This document shows, piece by piece, positions 53,940 to 63,279 of a DNA stretch of 64,000 nucleotides (positions within the stretch are counted from its first letter, which is position 1; the number at the start of each line of letters is the position of its first letter). This stretch comes from Hirschia litorea (GTDB lineage Bacteria; Pseudomonadota; Alphaproteobacteria; Caulobacterales; Hyphomonadaceae): assembly GCF_042665075.1 (NCBI RefSeq), contig NZ_JBHTBR010000002.1:434001-498000 (forward strand). The letters run 5' to 3'. Below the pieces are notes generated by a model. It did no database searches, was not told where the DNA came from, and saw only the letters and a program-made list of their open reading frames with translations. Both the position numbers and the translations under genes were made by a program.

Positions 53940-55964
53940 CTAAAGCGCTAACCCTAATTCTGAGTGCGCAAGTTCCAAGCTCGACACAACATCAACTCCA
54001 ACATGAATAAATTCATCAATGCCAGCTTCTTGCCACGCGGAGCCAATTTCAGCGGGTGCGCGACCTGCTAGATAAAGTCGACCTGCGCCGGCTGCGCCTA
54101 GTGCACGTGCTGTATCTGCGGCCTCTTGTAGGTAGCGTTCATCTGAGCCGCAGATGCATGCGAGGAGGCAGCCTGATTGCTTGAAGGCAGTTGCGAGCTG
54201 ATCTGGTGTTCCAGCCTGGTAGATAGTGTGCAGTCCACCTGCTCCAAAAAAGTTCGTAGCAAAGGAAGTACGAGCTGTATGTTCAGCGAGCGGGCCAATA
54301 GCAGCGATAAATATTTTAGGTTTGATTTTGTTTTTTGCTTCAAATGCTTCTGCAAAATCTCGTAAACGTTCAAATGGTTTTGCGATCCGGATCGGCCATA
54401 AAGGATCACATTCTAAGGTATCTTCAGCTTCTAGCGTGAGGTCAGGAAGTGTAAGGCCATTCTGAGCACCCTCCATTAGAGAGCTTAATGCATATGAAGA
54501 GGGGGAAATGGACTTAGGTGGTGTTGCTTTGGCAAGTACACTATCTAAATCGGGAATAACAAATTCGGCGGGCGTTTCGTCTAAGAGAGGATAATCTGAT
54601 ACGCCAGTGATTTGCACTTTTCTAAATGCGACATCGCTTAGACGCTCTGCTCTGATTTTGCTTACTTCGGATTGAATTTTTCCTTGAGTTAGTGAGGAAA
54701 TAATTCCACCGCCTTTTTCAATATCTTGAAAGAGTGACCAAGCTTTTAGAGCGAGGTCATTGGATAGAGCTGCGATACTCCAAGTCCCGCCCGCTGGGTC
54801 TAAAACTTTTCCAAGGAAAGATTCCTCTTGGGCTATAATATGAGTATTTCTTGCAATGCGCCTTGCTTGCCGAGACGGTAGTCCCAGAGCGTCAGTGAAA
54901 GGGCGCATTGTCGCGATTTCAGCTCCGCCTACGCCTGCTGCGAAACACGCAGCCGTAACACGTAAAATGTTTACCCATGGATCACGCGCGGTAAGCATTC
55001 TTCTGGATGAAACAGCTTGTATTTTCATGGTGAAGTCAGAATCAGCTACTCCAAATTCACTTGCGACTTTAGCCCACATTCGACGTGCTGCTCGCAATTT
55101 TGCGATTTCAATTATGTAGTCGGCACCTACAGACATGGTGAAATTAATGGAACGAAGTGCTGTTGCAGCGTCTATTCCAGCTTCAACCAATGTGCGTAGG
55201 TAGAATGTTCCGCTTGCAATAAGACCAGAAAGTTCTTGAGCTTCCGACCCTCCAGACTCGTGGATCGGACGAGCATCAGCGCGAAGCAATGTAGATTTCT
55301 CAAATTTTGCTGAAAGCGTTGTGACGAGATCAACTATGCTCGATTTAACATGTGCAATCTCACCATTTAAATGACCTGTTCGTGCAAGGACACCAATAGG
55401 ATCATAGTTGAATGCGAGATTTAATTTTTCAGGCGTTTCTGAAGTCTGCTCTGCATGAAAAGCTAACATTGCAGCGGCTGCGAGACCGGAATTCGCAGAA
55501 GATGCTGTGACTTCTAATCCGATAGGCGCCCAATCCAGTTTAACATCCTCCAGCGTTTTCTGAAGGTCAGCTAATGTACGGATGCAAACGCCTCTATCAC
55601 CGTTTTCATCAATCCTAAGTTCAATTGAGCTTACACCATGTTCGAGGTCTTCTAATATAGATTTATTGGCTTCAGCAGGATCTGGATGGGATATTATCTG
55701 GCGGATGTCCCAAGGTAGAAATTTATCGCGACTGGCTTCGGAGCCACGCATAAAAGGGGCCTGTCCAGGAAGGCCTGACTTGTCTGTAGATGATTCCCAA
55801 TCCGTATCCCGATACAATGCTTTGACTGTTAGACCATCATAGGTCTTTGTGTTGATCGAAGCTGCCGGCTTCCCTTTCAGGGCCTTATCAAGAAGGTCTA
55901 ACCATTGAGCTTCGTCTCCACCGTCAAACTCTGACGAGAATTGAATTATGTTATTTGAGGTCAT
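53940..55964 (-). CDS. mutA: Methylmalonyl-CoA mutase, small subunit
   Basis: Non-catalytic partner of MutB in the heterodimeric form of the enzyme. The 674 residues keep the barrel architecture (RGSEASRDKFLPWDIRQII, FTMSVGADYIIEIAKLRAARRMW) and a B12-like domain at the C-terminus, but the D-x-H-x-x-G motif is missing (IAAIGPLAEHTART), as in known small subunits. It is the promoter-proximal gene of the mut group, with its leader at 55965-56087. Confidence 0.95.
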   Translation of the reverse strand: MTSNNIIQFSSEFDGGDEAQWLDLLDKALKGKPAASINTKTYDGLTVKALYRDTDWESSTDKSGLPGQAPFMRGSEASRDKFLPWDIRQIISHPDPAEANKSILEDLEHGVSSIELRIDENGDRGVCIRTLADLQKTLEDVKLDWAPIGLEVTASSANSGLAAAAMLAFHAEQTSETPEKLNLAFNYDPIGVLARTGHLNGEIAHVKSSIVDLVTTLSAKFEKSTLLRADARPIHESGGSEAQELSGLIASGTFYLRTLVEAGIDAATALRSINFTMSVGADYIIEIAKLRAARRMWAKVASEFGVADSDFTMKIQAVSSRRMLTARDPWVNILRVTAACFAAGVGGAEIATMRPFTDALGLPSRQARRIARNTHIIAQEESFLGKVLDPAGGTWSIAALSNDLALKAWSLFQDIEKGGGIISSLTQGKIQSEVSKIRAERLSDVAFRKVQITGVSDYPLLDETPAEFVIPDLDSVLAKATPPKSISPSSYALSSLMEGAQNGLTLPDLTLEAEDTLECDPLWPIRIAKPFERLRDFAEAFEAKNKIKPKIFIAAIGPLAEHTARTSFATNFFGAGGLHTIYQAGTPDQLATAFKQSGCLLACICGSDERYLQEAADTARALGAAGAGRLYLAGRAPAEIGSAWQEAGIDEFIHVGVDVVSSLELAHSELGLAL

Positions 55965-56087
55965 CCCGAATGTCCTGATATTTATTTGTTATATCTTATG
56001 TTGCGATACAGCATAGCCTACTCCTGAGCGGTCAGGGGCGCGACATTCCGTCACTACATCGTTTGGACATCACCATAACCTGAAAAT

Positions 56088-58226
56088 TTATTGTGGCACA
56101 CCACCACGCGATAAATCTTCAATCAGCTTAATATCGGTAGGATCTCCACTGAGGCGATGGCGGTAAACTTGAACATTTTCAAGAATACGTTGCACATAAT
56201 TGCGCGTCTCTGAAAATGGGATGCTCTCAATGAAATCAATGGGATCAATCTCACCTTTACGAGGATCACCATACTCTTCTATCCAGCGTTTTGGGCGACT
56301 TGGCCCTGCGTTGTAAGCTGCAAGTGCTAGAATGTAAGAGCCGTCAAAATCCTCTATTAAGTCGTCGAGAAAGCTTCTTCCCACTTTGAGATTGTAGGTA
56401 GGGTCATCCGTGAGCCAACTTTCACGGTAAGGTAGACCAACTTGCCTCGCCGTTAAGCGGCCCGTGGAGGGAAGCAATTGCATCATTCCACGTGCATTTG
56501 CATGGCTAACGGCTTGAGGCGAAAGTTCGCTTTCTTGGCGAGAGAGGGCCATTACAAGTGCGGGCTCTGCGATTCCAGAACGTGCACTTTCTGGAAGTTC
56601 AATTATTGGAAACGCGGCATTGGGAGCAACGAGATCCTTAGCAAGTGCTGCTTTGCCGCCTCTCACGCCTGCGCGTGGTTCCAAATAATGAACTGCTAAA
56701 TCAGATAGAAGTTGGTGTTCTTGCGGTGTTTTTAGTAAGTCATCTAGATGATAGGAAAAACGTTCAAATGAGTTTAGTCTTCCTGAATCTGCGAGCATTA
56801 TTGCGGCTTTAACTACATTTCTACTGTGAAAGCTCTGCGTTTCTTCCTCTGTTGCGAGGTCGGGTAGGGCGAAGTCGAGTTGAGCATCGCTTAATCCCAT
56901 AGCCTTTAAGCGTTCAGCGGCCATTTGGCCGTAAAATGTGAAGTTGTAGTGCGCAGCTAGTTCGTAACTTTCCCTGGCGGCTTCAGATATTGTGATAGGT
57001 GTTTTTGGTTCAGATTCGTTTGTGTCTATTGCTGGTTTCAAGCTTTCTATTTTGGAGGCTGCATCTGTGCTATCTTCTGACGAATTCATCGCCGTTAAAG
57101 ATTCTCCTCTCCAGTATAAGCCTCTAGCGTGACTTATTGGGGAGCTTACGCCCTTTGTGAGTGTATCAAAGTGTTTAAATGCTATGGCGGGTTTATTTAG
57201 ATAGCGTAGCGCCACCCAACCGGCATAAAACTCAGCATCGGCAAAACTCACACCTTCGCTTAAACCGTGATTTGCTGCCATCTTATAGGCTTCGTCCCAT
57301 CTTCTTTCTTTTATAAGGTCGCGAAGGAGGTAGCTGCGTTCGCTCCAGATTCTTCTTCGTCCTGTTTCTGACGTTTTAAATGGGTCGATATCTAATAAAA
57401 CTTCAATTGCGCCGTCTCTATTGTTTGCTCTTTTACGCCTCCAGCGTGCTCTCTCATATAGCAGGCCGGGGTCTGACTGTTTTTTACTTGGAACATCCTC
57501 AATAAGAGAATCAACGCCTCGTCGACCTTCCATCAAGCCAACGCGTGCCTCTGCAAGCTCACGGTCAGCTGAGTTCAAACGAGAGAAGAGAGATTTGGCG
57601 TCACTGCGCTGATTGTTCCACAAAAGCATGTCGACACGTTTGGCGTGGTCTATCGCATTCAAATCTTTTGCGAATTGCAGTAATAATTCCCGCTGGTCGG
57701 TAGAGGATAGGGCGTGATTCCACCAAATATCCTTTATAGTTGCTAACGCAATTGGGCTTTTATTCTGTCTTTCTAACAATTGAGCATATTGTAATTTTCC
57801 GCCCCCCGTGACCGCAGGGTATTCATCAAACCATGCAGATAGCTCTGAATCACGTAGTGAGAGGCCCTTAAGTAGGTTTTCTGCTTGTTTCTGCATTTCG
57901 ATTCGTTTGGGCCAGTCATTCAAACTGGACAATGCAAATTTTAACTCAGAAAAAGTAGGTTGAGCAGACGCATTAGTCGTAAGTTTCCACAGCAATAGGT
58001 CTTTGACGGATTCGTCCTGTGATGATTTGTAAACACTGCGGACTAGGTCCCAGTTTCCTGAATCGGCGGCATCAAGTGCATCAGATAATAATTTATATGT
58101 TTGCGGTTCTACAATTTTTGAGTAGATGTTAGCGCTCGGTTTGAGTGTAGGCGCAGTCGGAATTGCGAGAGCTGTGGAGTTTGCAGCAAATAAAATAAAG
58201 ATTGCTGGACAAAGAATTCTTTTCAT
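56088..58226 (-). CDS. Soluble lytic murein transglycosylase
   Basis: Cleaves peptidoglycan glycan strands and forms anhydromuropeptides. The ATG at 58226 gives a signal peptide (MKRILCPAIF start, cleavage near ALAIP); a longer open frame upstream runs through the dapA promoter and coding region and is a shadow. The 712 residues have a superhelical alpha domain like Slt70 and a C-terminal goose-type lysozyme SLT domain with catalytic Glu565 in LSRQESELSP, followed by ARGMMQLLPST and AAYNAGPSR. It is divergent from dapA with 112 bases between the starts. Confidence 0.93.
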   Translation of the reverse strand: MKRILCPAIFILFAANSTALAIPTAPTLKPSANIYSKIVEPQTYKLLSDALDAADSGNWDLVRSVYKSSQDESVKDLLLWKLTTNASAQPTFSELKFALSSLNDWPKRIEMQKQAENLLKGLSLRDSELSAWFDEYPAVTGGGKLQYAQLLERQNKSPIALATIKDIWWNHALSSTDQRELLLQFAKDLNAIDHAKRVDMLLWNNQRSDAKSLFSRLNSADRELAEARVGLMEGRRGVDSLIEDVPSKKQSDPGLLYERARWRRKRANNRDGAIEVLLDIDPFKTSETGRRRIWSERSYLLRDLIKERRWDEAYKMAANHGLSEGVSFADAEFYAGWVALRYLNKPAIAFKHFDTLTKGVSSPISHARGLYWRGESLTAMNSSEDSTDAASKIESLKPAIDTNESEPKTPITISEAARESYELAAHYNFTFYGQMAAERLKAMGLSDAQLDFALPDLATEEETQSFHSRNVVKAAIMLADSGRLNSFERFSYHLDDLLKTPQEHQLLSDLAVHYLEPRAGVRGGKAALAKDLVAPNAAFPIIELPESARSGIAEPALVMALSRQESELSPQAVSHANARGMMQLLPSTGRLTARQVGLPYRESWLTDDPTYNLKVGRSFLDDLIEDFDGSYILALAAYNAGPSRPKRWIEEYGDPRKGEIDPIDFIESIPFSETRNYVQRILENVQVYRHRLSGDPTDIKLIEDLSRGGVPQ

Positions 58227-58338
58227 GACTTGCAAAACCTGTGTGTGACGCGAATAAGAACTGATTAGCTTTAAAATGTGAACATGCTGTGAGCGTTTTA
58301 ATAAATTTCCAAAATATCGACTCGAAACGGAGGACGCG

Positions 58339-59214
58339 ATGTTTAAAGGGTCTATCCCAGCTCTAGTCACACCTTTTCGCGATGGAAAAGTAGACGAGCA
58401 AGCATTTGAAAGAATGGTTATCCGGCAAATAGAGGCTGGAACCCATGCCGTTGTGCCATGTGGGACGACTGGCGAAAGTGCAACTTTGTCACATGACGAG
58501 CACCGCCGTGTTGTTGAATTGTGCGTTGAGATAGTGGCGGGAAGGATTCCGGTCATTGCGGGTGCGGGCTCAAATTCGACTCGTGAGGCGATAGGATTGG
58601 TGGAACATGCAAAAGCTATTGGAGCGCACGCTGCGCTAACAGTGTGTCCATATTATAACCGTCCTTCTCAGTTAGGTTTGATCGCACATTTTACTGGTAT
58701 CGCAGATGCTGTTCAACTTCCATTGGTCATATACAACGTACCCGGAAGAACGGTTTCTGATCTAGAGCCTGAGACTATGGGGCAATTAGCAAAGCACCCT
58801 AATGTCATCGCTATAAAGGATGCGACTGGAGATTTGGGGCGTGTGTCTTGGCATCAGTCCATATGTCCTGAAGATTTTGTGCTGTTGAGTGGCGATGATA
58901 TGAGTGCAGTTGGTTTTAATGCAATGGGTGGGAGTGGCTGTATTTCAGTTACCGCAAATATTGCGCCTAAAGCGTGTGCTGATATGCAGAATGCTATGGC
59001 GTCTGGAGACTATGACACAGCCAGAAAAATAAACGGAACCCTACAGAGGTTGCACCGTTCTTTGTTTCTGGAGCCAAGTCCTGCGCCGACTAAATTTGCG
59101 CTCGCAGAATTGGGGCTATGTGAACCAGATGTGCGGCGTCCGATTCTTCCTATTCAGTCTGATTTGGTTAAAGCTGAAATCAGAACTGCTATGAAAGAGG
59201 CGGGCGTCCTGTAA
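58339..59214 (+). CDS. dapA: 4-hydroxy-tetrahydrodipicolinate synthase
   Basis: Condenses pyruvate with aspartate semialdehyde in lysine and meso-diaminopimelate synthesis, so it supplies peptidoglycan precursors. The 291 residues show GTTGES (about 44-49), YYNRPSQ, the YNVPGRT tyrosine region and the Schiff-base Lys160 in IAIKDATGD. A GGAGG lies before the ATG. The next gene, smpB, follows by 16 bases. Confidence 0.97.
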   Translation: MFKGSIPALVTPFRDGKVDEQAFERMVIRQIEAGTHAVVPCGTTGESATLSHDEHRRVVELCVEIVAGRIPVIAGAGSNSTREAIGLVEHAKAIGAHAALTVCPYYNRPSQLGLIAHFTGIADAVQLPLVIYNVPGRTVSDLEPETMGQLAKHPNVIAIKDATGDLGRVSWHQSICPEDFVLLSGDDMSAVGFNAMGGSGCISVTANIAPKACADMQNAMASGDYDTARKINGTLQRLHRSLFLEPSPAPTKFALAELGLCEPDVRRPILPIQSDLVKAEIRTAMKEAGVL

Positions 59215-59230
59215 AGGGTGTAGATAAGTC

Positions 59231-59707
59231 ATGGCTAAACCGAAAAAGAACGATTCAAACAGTCTCATCGCTGAGAATCGGCAGTCTCGTAGAAACTATG
59301 AGGTTGTGGATACTATGGAAGCAGGAGTGATGCTGCTTGGGACGGAGGTTAAATCGCTTCGCATGGGGCGCGCTAATATCTCAGAGAGTTATGCGCGTGA
59401 TGAGAATGGTGAGTTAGTTTTGGTAAATGCAACTATCCCTATCTACCCACCAGCAGCACAATTTAATCACGAGCCTTTGCGTATGCGTAAGCTGCTGTTG
59501 AAGAAAAAAGAATTGGCTAAGCTTAATCAAGGGATTTCGCGAGATGGAATGACTATCGTGCCGCTTAAGCTTTATTTCAATGATCGTGGATTGGCAAAGC
59601 TTCTATTGGGATTGGCGAAGGGGCGCAAAAATCACGATAAACGCGATGTAGAGAAAAAGCGAGATTGGGATAAGCAGAAGGCACGTTTGATGCGGGCTAA
59701 GGGCTAA
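59231..59707 (+). CDS. smpB: SsrA (tmRNA)-binding protein
   Basis: Partner of tmRNA in rescue of stalled ribosomes. The 158 residues contain ENRQSRRNYEV, GVMLLGTEVKSLRMGRANISESYA, the strand YPPAAQFNHEPLRMRKLLL and the basic C-terminal tail KKRDWDKQKARLMR that reads the empty mRNA channel. The dapA-smpB pairing is common in alphaproteobacteria. Confidence 0.97.
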   Translation: MAKPKKNDSNSLIAENRQSRRNYEVVDTMEAGVMLLGTEVKSLRMGRANISESYARDENGELVLVNATIPIYPPAAQFNHEPLRMRKLLLKKKELAKLNQGISRDGMTIVPLKLYFNDRGLAKLLLGLAKGRKNHDKRDVEKKRDWDKQKARLMRAKG

Positions 59708-60152
59708 TATTATTCTTCTGGTATGCGGACGGCTGTTGATTTGGTGCGGGCATTTTGTCGCACAGGGGCGTTTGAGTAAAATTAAAAATCAGAGCGCAAG
59801 GTGTGGATTGCTTTAGTTTCTTTAATGACGGGAGATGATATATTTTTTGGCACACAGTGAGGGCTCTGTTCGTTAAAAGCGAGAGATCGTGTTGTATCGT
59901 TCGCAGAAATCGGCGGTCTTTTTGGTTTAATCCTCAATTATTTGAATAAATAAGCAATCATTACCTTTGCTTGTTAGTTAACTTTTGCTAAAGCGAAGCA
60001 CGCTAATTGACCTCTTTGGTGTTTGGGTGTGTGAGGTAATTTTGCCATAGGCTGGCTTCATTTTTGACTAGATTGGAAATGTTAGGCATCTGGCACCTTG
60101 CACGTAAAGCCAAAGCATCTTAGGCCGATCCGCAAACTGCTAGGAATTTATA
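59708..60152. other. Intergenic region before the complex I operon
   Basis: About 445 bases without a gene. It should hold the end of the dapA-smpB transcript (a short GTGCG/CGCAC inverted repeat lies about 40 bases after smpB, too weak to call a terminator) and the nuo promoter. No tRNA, tmRNA or riboswitch is recognised. Confidence 0.55.
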
Positions 60153-60527
60153 ATGCAAGACGTTCAATCACTCGTCCTAAATTATTTGCCAGTCGTCATA
60201 TTCTTTGTGTTTGGTGTGGCCTTGTGTCTTGCCTTTCTCTTAGCTTCGACGGTTTTGTCGCCAAATAATCCGGATCCTGAAAAAAACTCAGCTTATGAAT
60301 GTGGGTTCAATCCGTTTGATGACGCGCGGATGAAGTTTGATATCAGATTTTATCTGGTCGCTATTTTGTTTATCATATTTGACCTTGAGGTCGCCTTTCT
60401 CTTTCCATGGATTTTTCAGGTCGATGCCGGAAATGTTGCTGCGTTCTGGTCAATGATGGTGTTTCTGGGCGTGTTGACTATTGGTTTTATATACGAGTGG
60501 AGTTCCGGTGCGCTGGAGTGGGAGTAA
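60153..60527 (+). CDS. nuoA: NADH-quinone oxidoreductase subunit A
   Basis: Membrane subunit of respiratory complex I at the junction with the hydrophilic arm. The 124 residues form three helices, with the conserved loop SAYECGFNPFDDARMKFDIRF containing the reactive cysteine between helices one and two, and FDLEVAFLFPW in helix two. AGGAA precedes the ATG. It is the first gene of the nuo operon. Confidence 0.97.
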   Translation: MQDVQSLVLNYLPVVIFFVFGVALCLAFLLASTVLSPNNPDPEKNSAYECGFNPFDDARMKFDIRFYLVAILFIIFDLEVAFLFPWIFQVDAGNVAAFWSMMVFLGVLTIGFIYEWSSGALEWE

Positions 60528-60531
60528 TCAA

Positions 60532-61098
60532 ATGAGTACGAAAAACGCTTCGGCTTCAATGTCTGATAGTTCCGCAAATAAAAGTGTTTCAAAAATAGGT
60601 GGCGATGACCCCTTTTTTGCTGGTGTTTCTGATGAATTAGCTGACAAAGGGTTTGTTGTCGCAAAGTTGGACGATGCTATTAGTTGGGCGCGTACTGGGT
60701 CCTTGATGTTTATGAGTTTTGGTTTGGCGTGTTGTGCTGTTGAAATGATGCACGCAGCTAATCCTCGCTACGATATGGAGCGTTTTGGGATGGCTCCACG
60801 TGGGACGCCAAGACAATCTGACCTAATGATTGTAGCTGGAACCCTAACAAATAAAATGGCCCCGGCGATGCGTAAGGTTTACGATCAAATGGCTGAGCCA
60901 CGTTATGTGATCTCCATGGGGTCGTGTGCTAATGGTGGTGGATATTACCACTATTCTTATTCGGTTGTTCGTGGGTGTGACCGGATTGTGCCTGTTGATG
61001 TTTATGTGCCTGGGTGTCCTCCAACGGCCGAGGCTTTAATGTATGGATTGCTGCAATTGCAGAAGAAAATACGTCGTGAGGGGACGATAGACAGATGA
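60532..61098 (+). CDS. nuoB: NADH-quinone oxidoreductase subunit B
   Basis: Carries iron-sulfur cluster N2, the last cluster before ubiquinone. The ATG at 60532, after GGGAG and four bases past the nuoA stop, is chosen; a longer frame overlaps nuoA. The cluster ligands are Cys67, Cys68, Cys132 and Cys162 in ACCAVEM, GSCANGGGYY and GCPPTAE. The 188 residues include a 25-residue Ser/Ala/Asn-rich N-terminal tail. Confidence 0.97.
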   Translation: MSTKNASASMSDSSANKSVSKIGGDDPFFAGVSDELADKGFVVAKLDDAISWARTGSLMFMSFGLACCAVEMMHAANPRYDMERFGMAPRGTPRQSDLMIVAGTLTNKMAPAMRKVYDQMAEPRYVISMGSCANGGGYYHYSYSVVRGCDRIVPVDVYVPGCPPTAEALMYGLLQLQKKIRREGTIDR

Positions 61099-61724
61099 GT
61101 TTATCTTATATCAATGTTGCCTCTCTGCAGGAATTGGCGCTGCATATAGAAACAAATCAGCCACACGCGGTTAAAACGTGCGAAGTGGTTCGAGATGAGC
61201 TGGTCGTGACTTGTGTCCGTGACCAGATCTTGCCGCTGATGCGTTTTCTGAAAAATGATTCACAGTGTAAATTTGAAACTTTAGTAGATATTTGTGGTGC
61301 AGATTACCCCGCTCGCGTAGAGCGTTTTGAGGTTGTGTATCACATGTTGTCCATGAGTTTGAATCAGCGCTTGCGGGTAAAGGTTGTAACGGACGAAGAG
61401 AATTCTGTGCCTAGCCTTGTTGAGCTATTTCCGTGCGCGAATTGGAATGAGCGTGAAGCCTTCGATATGTACGGAATTTTGTTTTCTGGTCACCCAGATC
61501 TACGCAGAATTTTGACAGATTATGGTTTTGAAGGACATCCGTTGAGGAAGGACTTCCCATTAACTGGGCATGTTGAAGTTCGTTATGATGAGGTCGAAAA
61601 ACGTGTTGTTTATCAACCCGTGAAGCTAGTACAAGAGTATAGAAATTTTGATTTTCTATCACCATGGGAAGGAATGCAAAGCGTTATTCCTGGTGATGAG
61701 AAAGCTGACGAGGAAGAGGCTTAA
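61095..61724 (+). CDS. nuoC: NADH-quinone oxidoreductase subunit C
   Basis: The 30-kDa subunit of the hydrophilic arm, separate from NuoD as in mitochondria and alphaproteobacteria. Of 209 residues, the signature is NEREAFDMYGILFSGHPDLRRILTDYGFEGHPLRKDFPL. It overlaps the nuoB end by four bases. The C-terminal tail (about 195-209) is acidic. Confidence 0.97.
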   Translation: MSLSYINVASLQELALHIETNQPHAVKTCEVVRDELVVTCVRDQILPLMRFLKNDSQCKFETLVDICGADYPARVERFEVVYHMLSMSLNQRLRVKVVTDEENSVPSLVELFPCANWNEREAFDMYGILFSGHPDLRRILTDYGFEGHPLRKDFPLTGHVEVRYDEVEKRVVYQPVKLVQEYRNFDFLSPWEGMQSVIPGDEKADEEEA

Positions 61725-61729
61725 GTATT

Positions 61730-62929
61730 ATGGCTGATGGAACTTCATCCTCTAACGATTTAGATAGCCGAAAGTTTACGATCAATTTTGGTCCACAGCA
61801 TCCAGCTGCGCACGGTGTATTGCGTATGATTTTGGAACTGGATGGTGAGATTGTTGAGCGTGTGGATTCTCATATTGGCCTTCTGCACCGAGGTACTGAA
61901 AAACTCATTGAGTATAAAACATATCTTCAAGCGTTGCCGTATTTTGACCGATTGGATTATTGTGCGCCGATGAACCAAGAACATGCTTGGTGTTTGGCGA
62001 TTGAAAACCTTACTGGCGTAGTTGTGCCGCGTCGGGCTCAATTCATTCGCGTGCTTTTTTCTGAAATTGGCCGCCTGCAGTCGCATCTCTTGAATGTAAC
62101 CACACAAGCGATGGATGTCGGTGCTTTGACTCCTATCACTTGGGGGTTTGAAGAGCGCGAGAAGCTTCTTGTTTTTTATGAGCGGGCGTCTGGTAGCCGT
62201 ATGCATGCCGCTTATTTTCGACCGGGTGGTGTGCACCAAGATCTTCCACCGGAATTATTGGAAGATATATATGATTTTTGTGATCCATTCCTGAAAGTCC
62301 TTGATGATATTGAAGGGCTTTTAACAAACAGTCGCATATTCAAGCAGCGGAACGTGAATATTGGTAAGGTGACTCCGGCTGATGCTCTGGAATGGGGCTT
62401 TTCAGGTGTGATGGTCCGTGGTTCCGGCATGCCGTGGGATTTGCGTAGGTCGCAACCTTACGAGATTTATTCTGAGCTTGAGTTTGGTATTCCTGTAGGT
62501 AAAAACGGCGATTGTTATGATCGTTACCTGTGCCGCATGGAAGAGATGCGTGAATCAGTAAAGATCATAAAGCAGTGTATTGATCAGATACCTCAAGGAC
62601 CGGTTCTTCCTGAACGCTCTAAATATGCGCCGCCTCGTAGAGGTGAGATGAAGGGGTCAATGGAAGCCTTAATCCATCACTTCAAATTGTATACTGAAGG
62701 GTTTCACGTTCCTGCAGGTGAAATATATACAAGTGTAGAAGCTCCTAAAGGGGAGTTTGGTGTGTATCTGGTGTCTGATGGAACAAACCGTCCGTATCGC
62801 ACTAAGATTAAAGCTCCTGGATATGCTCACTTGCAAGCGATGGACTATCTTTGTAAGGGCCATCAATTAGCTGATGCTTCAGCAATATTGGGGTCTTTGG
62901 ATATCGTTTTTGGGGAGATAGATCGATGA
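61730..62929 (+). CDS. nuoD: NADH-quinone oxidoreductase subunit D
   Basis: The 49-kDa subunit that forms the ubiquinone-binding site with NuoB. The 399 residues include FGPQHPAAHGVLR with the conserved HPAAHG loop, SHIGLLHRGTEKL, and the C-terminal IVFGEIDR end. It begins five bases after nuoC; its stop overlaps the following small gene in an ATGA. Confidence 0.98.
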   Translation: MADGTSSSNDLDSRKFTINFGPQHPAAHGVLRMILELDGEIVERVDSHIGLLHRGTEKLIEYKTYLQALPYFDRLDYCAPMNQEHAWCLAIENLTGVVVPRRAQFIRVLFSEIGRLQSHLLNVTTQAMDVGALTPITWGFEEREKLLVFYERASGSRMHAAYFRPGGVHQDLPPELLEDIYDFCDPFLKVLDDIEGLLTNSRIFKQRNVNIGKVTPADALEWGFSGVMVRGSGMPWDLRRSQPYEIYSELEFGIPVGKNGDCYDRYLCRMEEMRESVKIIKQCIDQIPQGPVLPERSKYAPPRRGEMKGSMEALIHHFKLYTEGFHVPAGEIYTSVEAPKGEFGVYLVSDGTNRPYRTKIKAPGYAHLQAMDYLCKGHQLADASAILGSLDIVFGEIDR

Positions 62930-63276
62930 ATTCTCCTCTGAATGCTGAACAGCTGGTTCAGGCACAATTAGATGCATATAATGCTCAAGATTTAGATGCT
63001 TTTTGCGGGTGTTTTTCTGACGAAGTTTTTGTAACTTCTTATCTAGGGGAAGCTATTTGCAGCGGCATCGGTGCTTTTCGTGAGCGGCATGTTGGGATTT
63101 TTGGAGATTTCCCCAAAAATCGGGCAAAACTAATGTCTCGTATGGTTTTGGGTAATACAGTCATTGATCATGAACTGGTTGACCGAGGCAATGGTGATCC
63201 AGATTTTCAGGTTGGTTGTATTTATACGATAAATAATGCGCGTATCTCACGCATTGAATACGTCAAAGCGGGTTAG
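62926..63276 (+). CDS. NTF2-like (SnoaL/steroid isomerase-type) protein inside the nuo operon
   Basis: Protein of 116 residues with the nuclear-transport-factor-2 cone fold pattern: a helix with QAQLDAYNAQDLDAFCGCFSDEV, then F-x-x-RHVGIF, and the last strands GCIYTINNARISRIEYV. Such proteins include small-molecule isomerases, hydrolases and binding proteins; the catalytic residues of ketosteroid isomerase are not clear here. It overlaps nuoD by four bases and ends three bases before nuoE, so it is co-translated with complex I genes. It is not a known core or accessory subunit of bacterial complex I; the role is unknown. Confidence 0.8.
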   Translation: MNSPLNAEQLVQAQLDAYNAQDLDAFCGCFSDEVFVTSYLGEAICSGIGAFRERHVGIFGDFPKNRAKLMSRMVLGNTVIDHELVDRGNGDPDFQVGCIYTINNARISRIEYVKAG

Positions 63277-63279
63277 ATA

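Noticed and set aside
56023..56036. Inverted repeat CCTGA/TCAGG between mutA and the transglycosylase gene
   Set aside because: Only five base pairs and no T tract; not enough to call a terminator or operator.
58227..58556. N-terminal extension of the lytic transglycosylase frame
   Set aside because: It runs through the divergent dapA start; the signal peptide and sensible start are at 58226.
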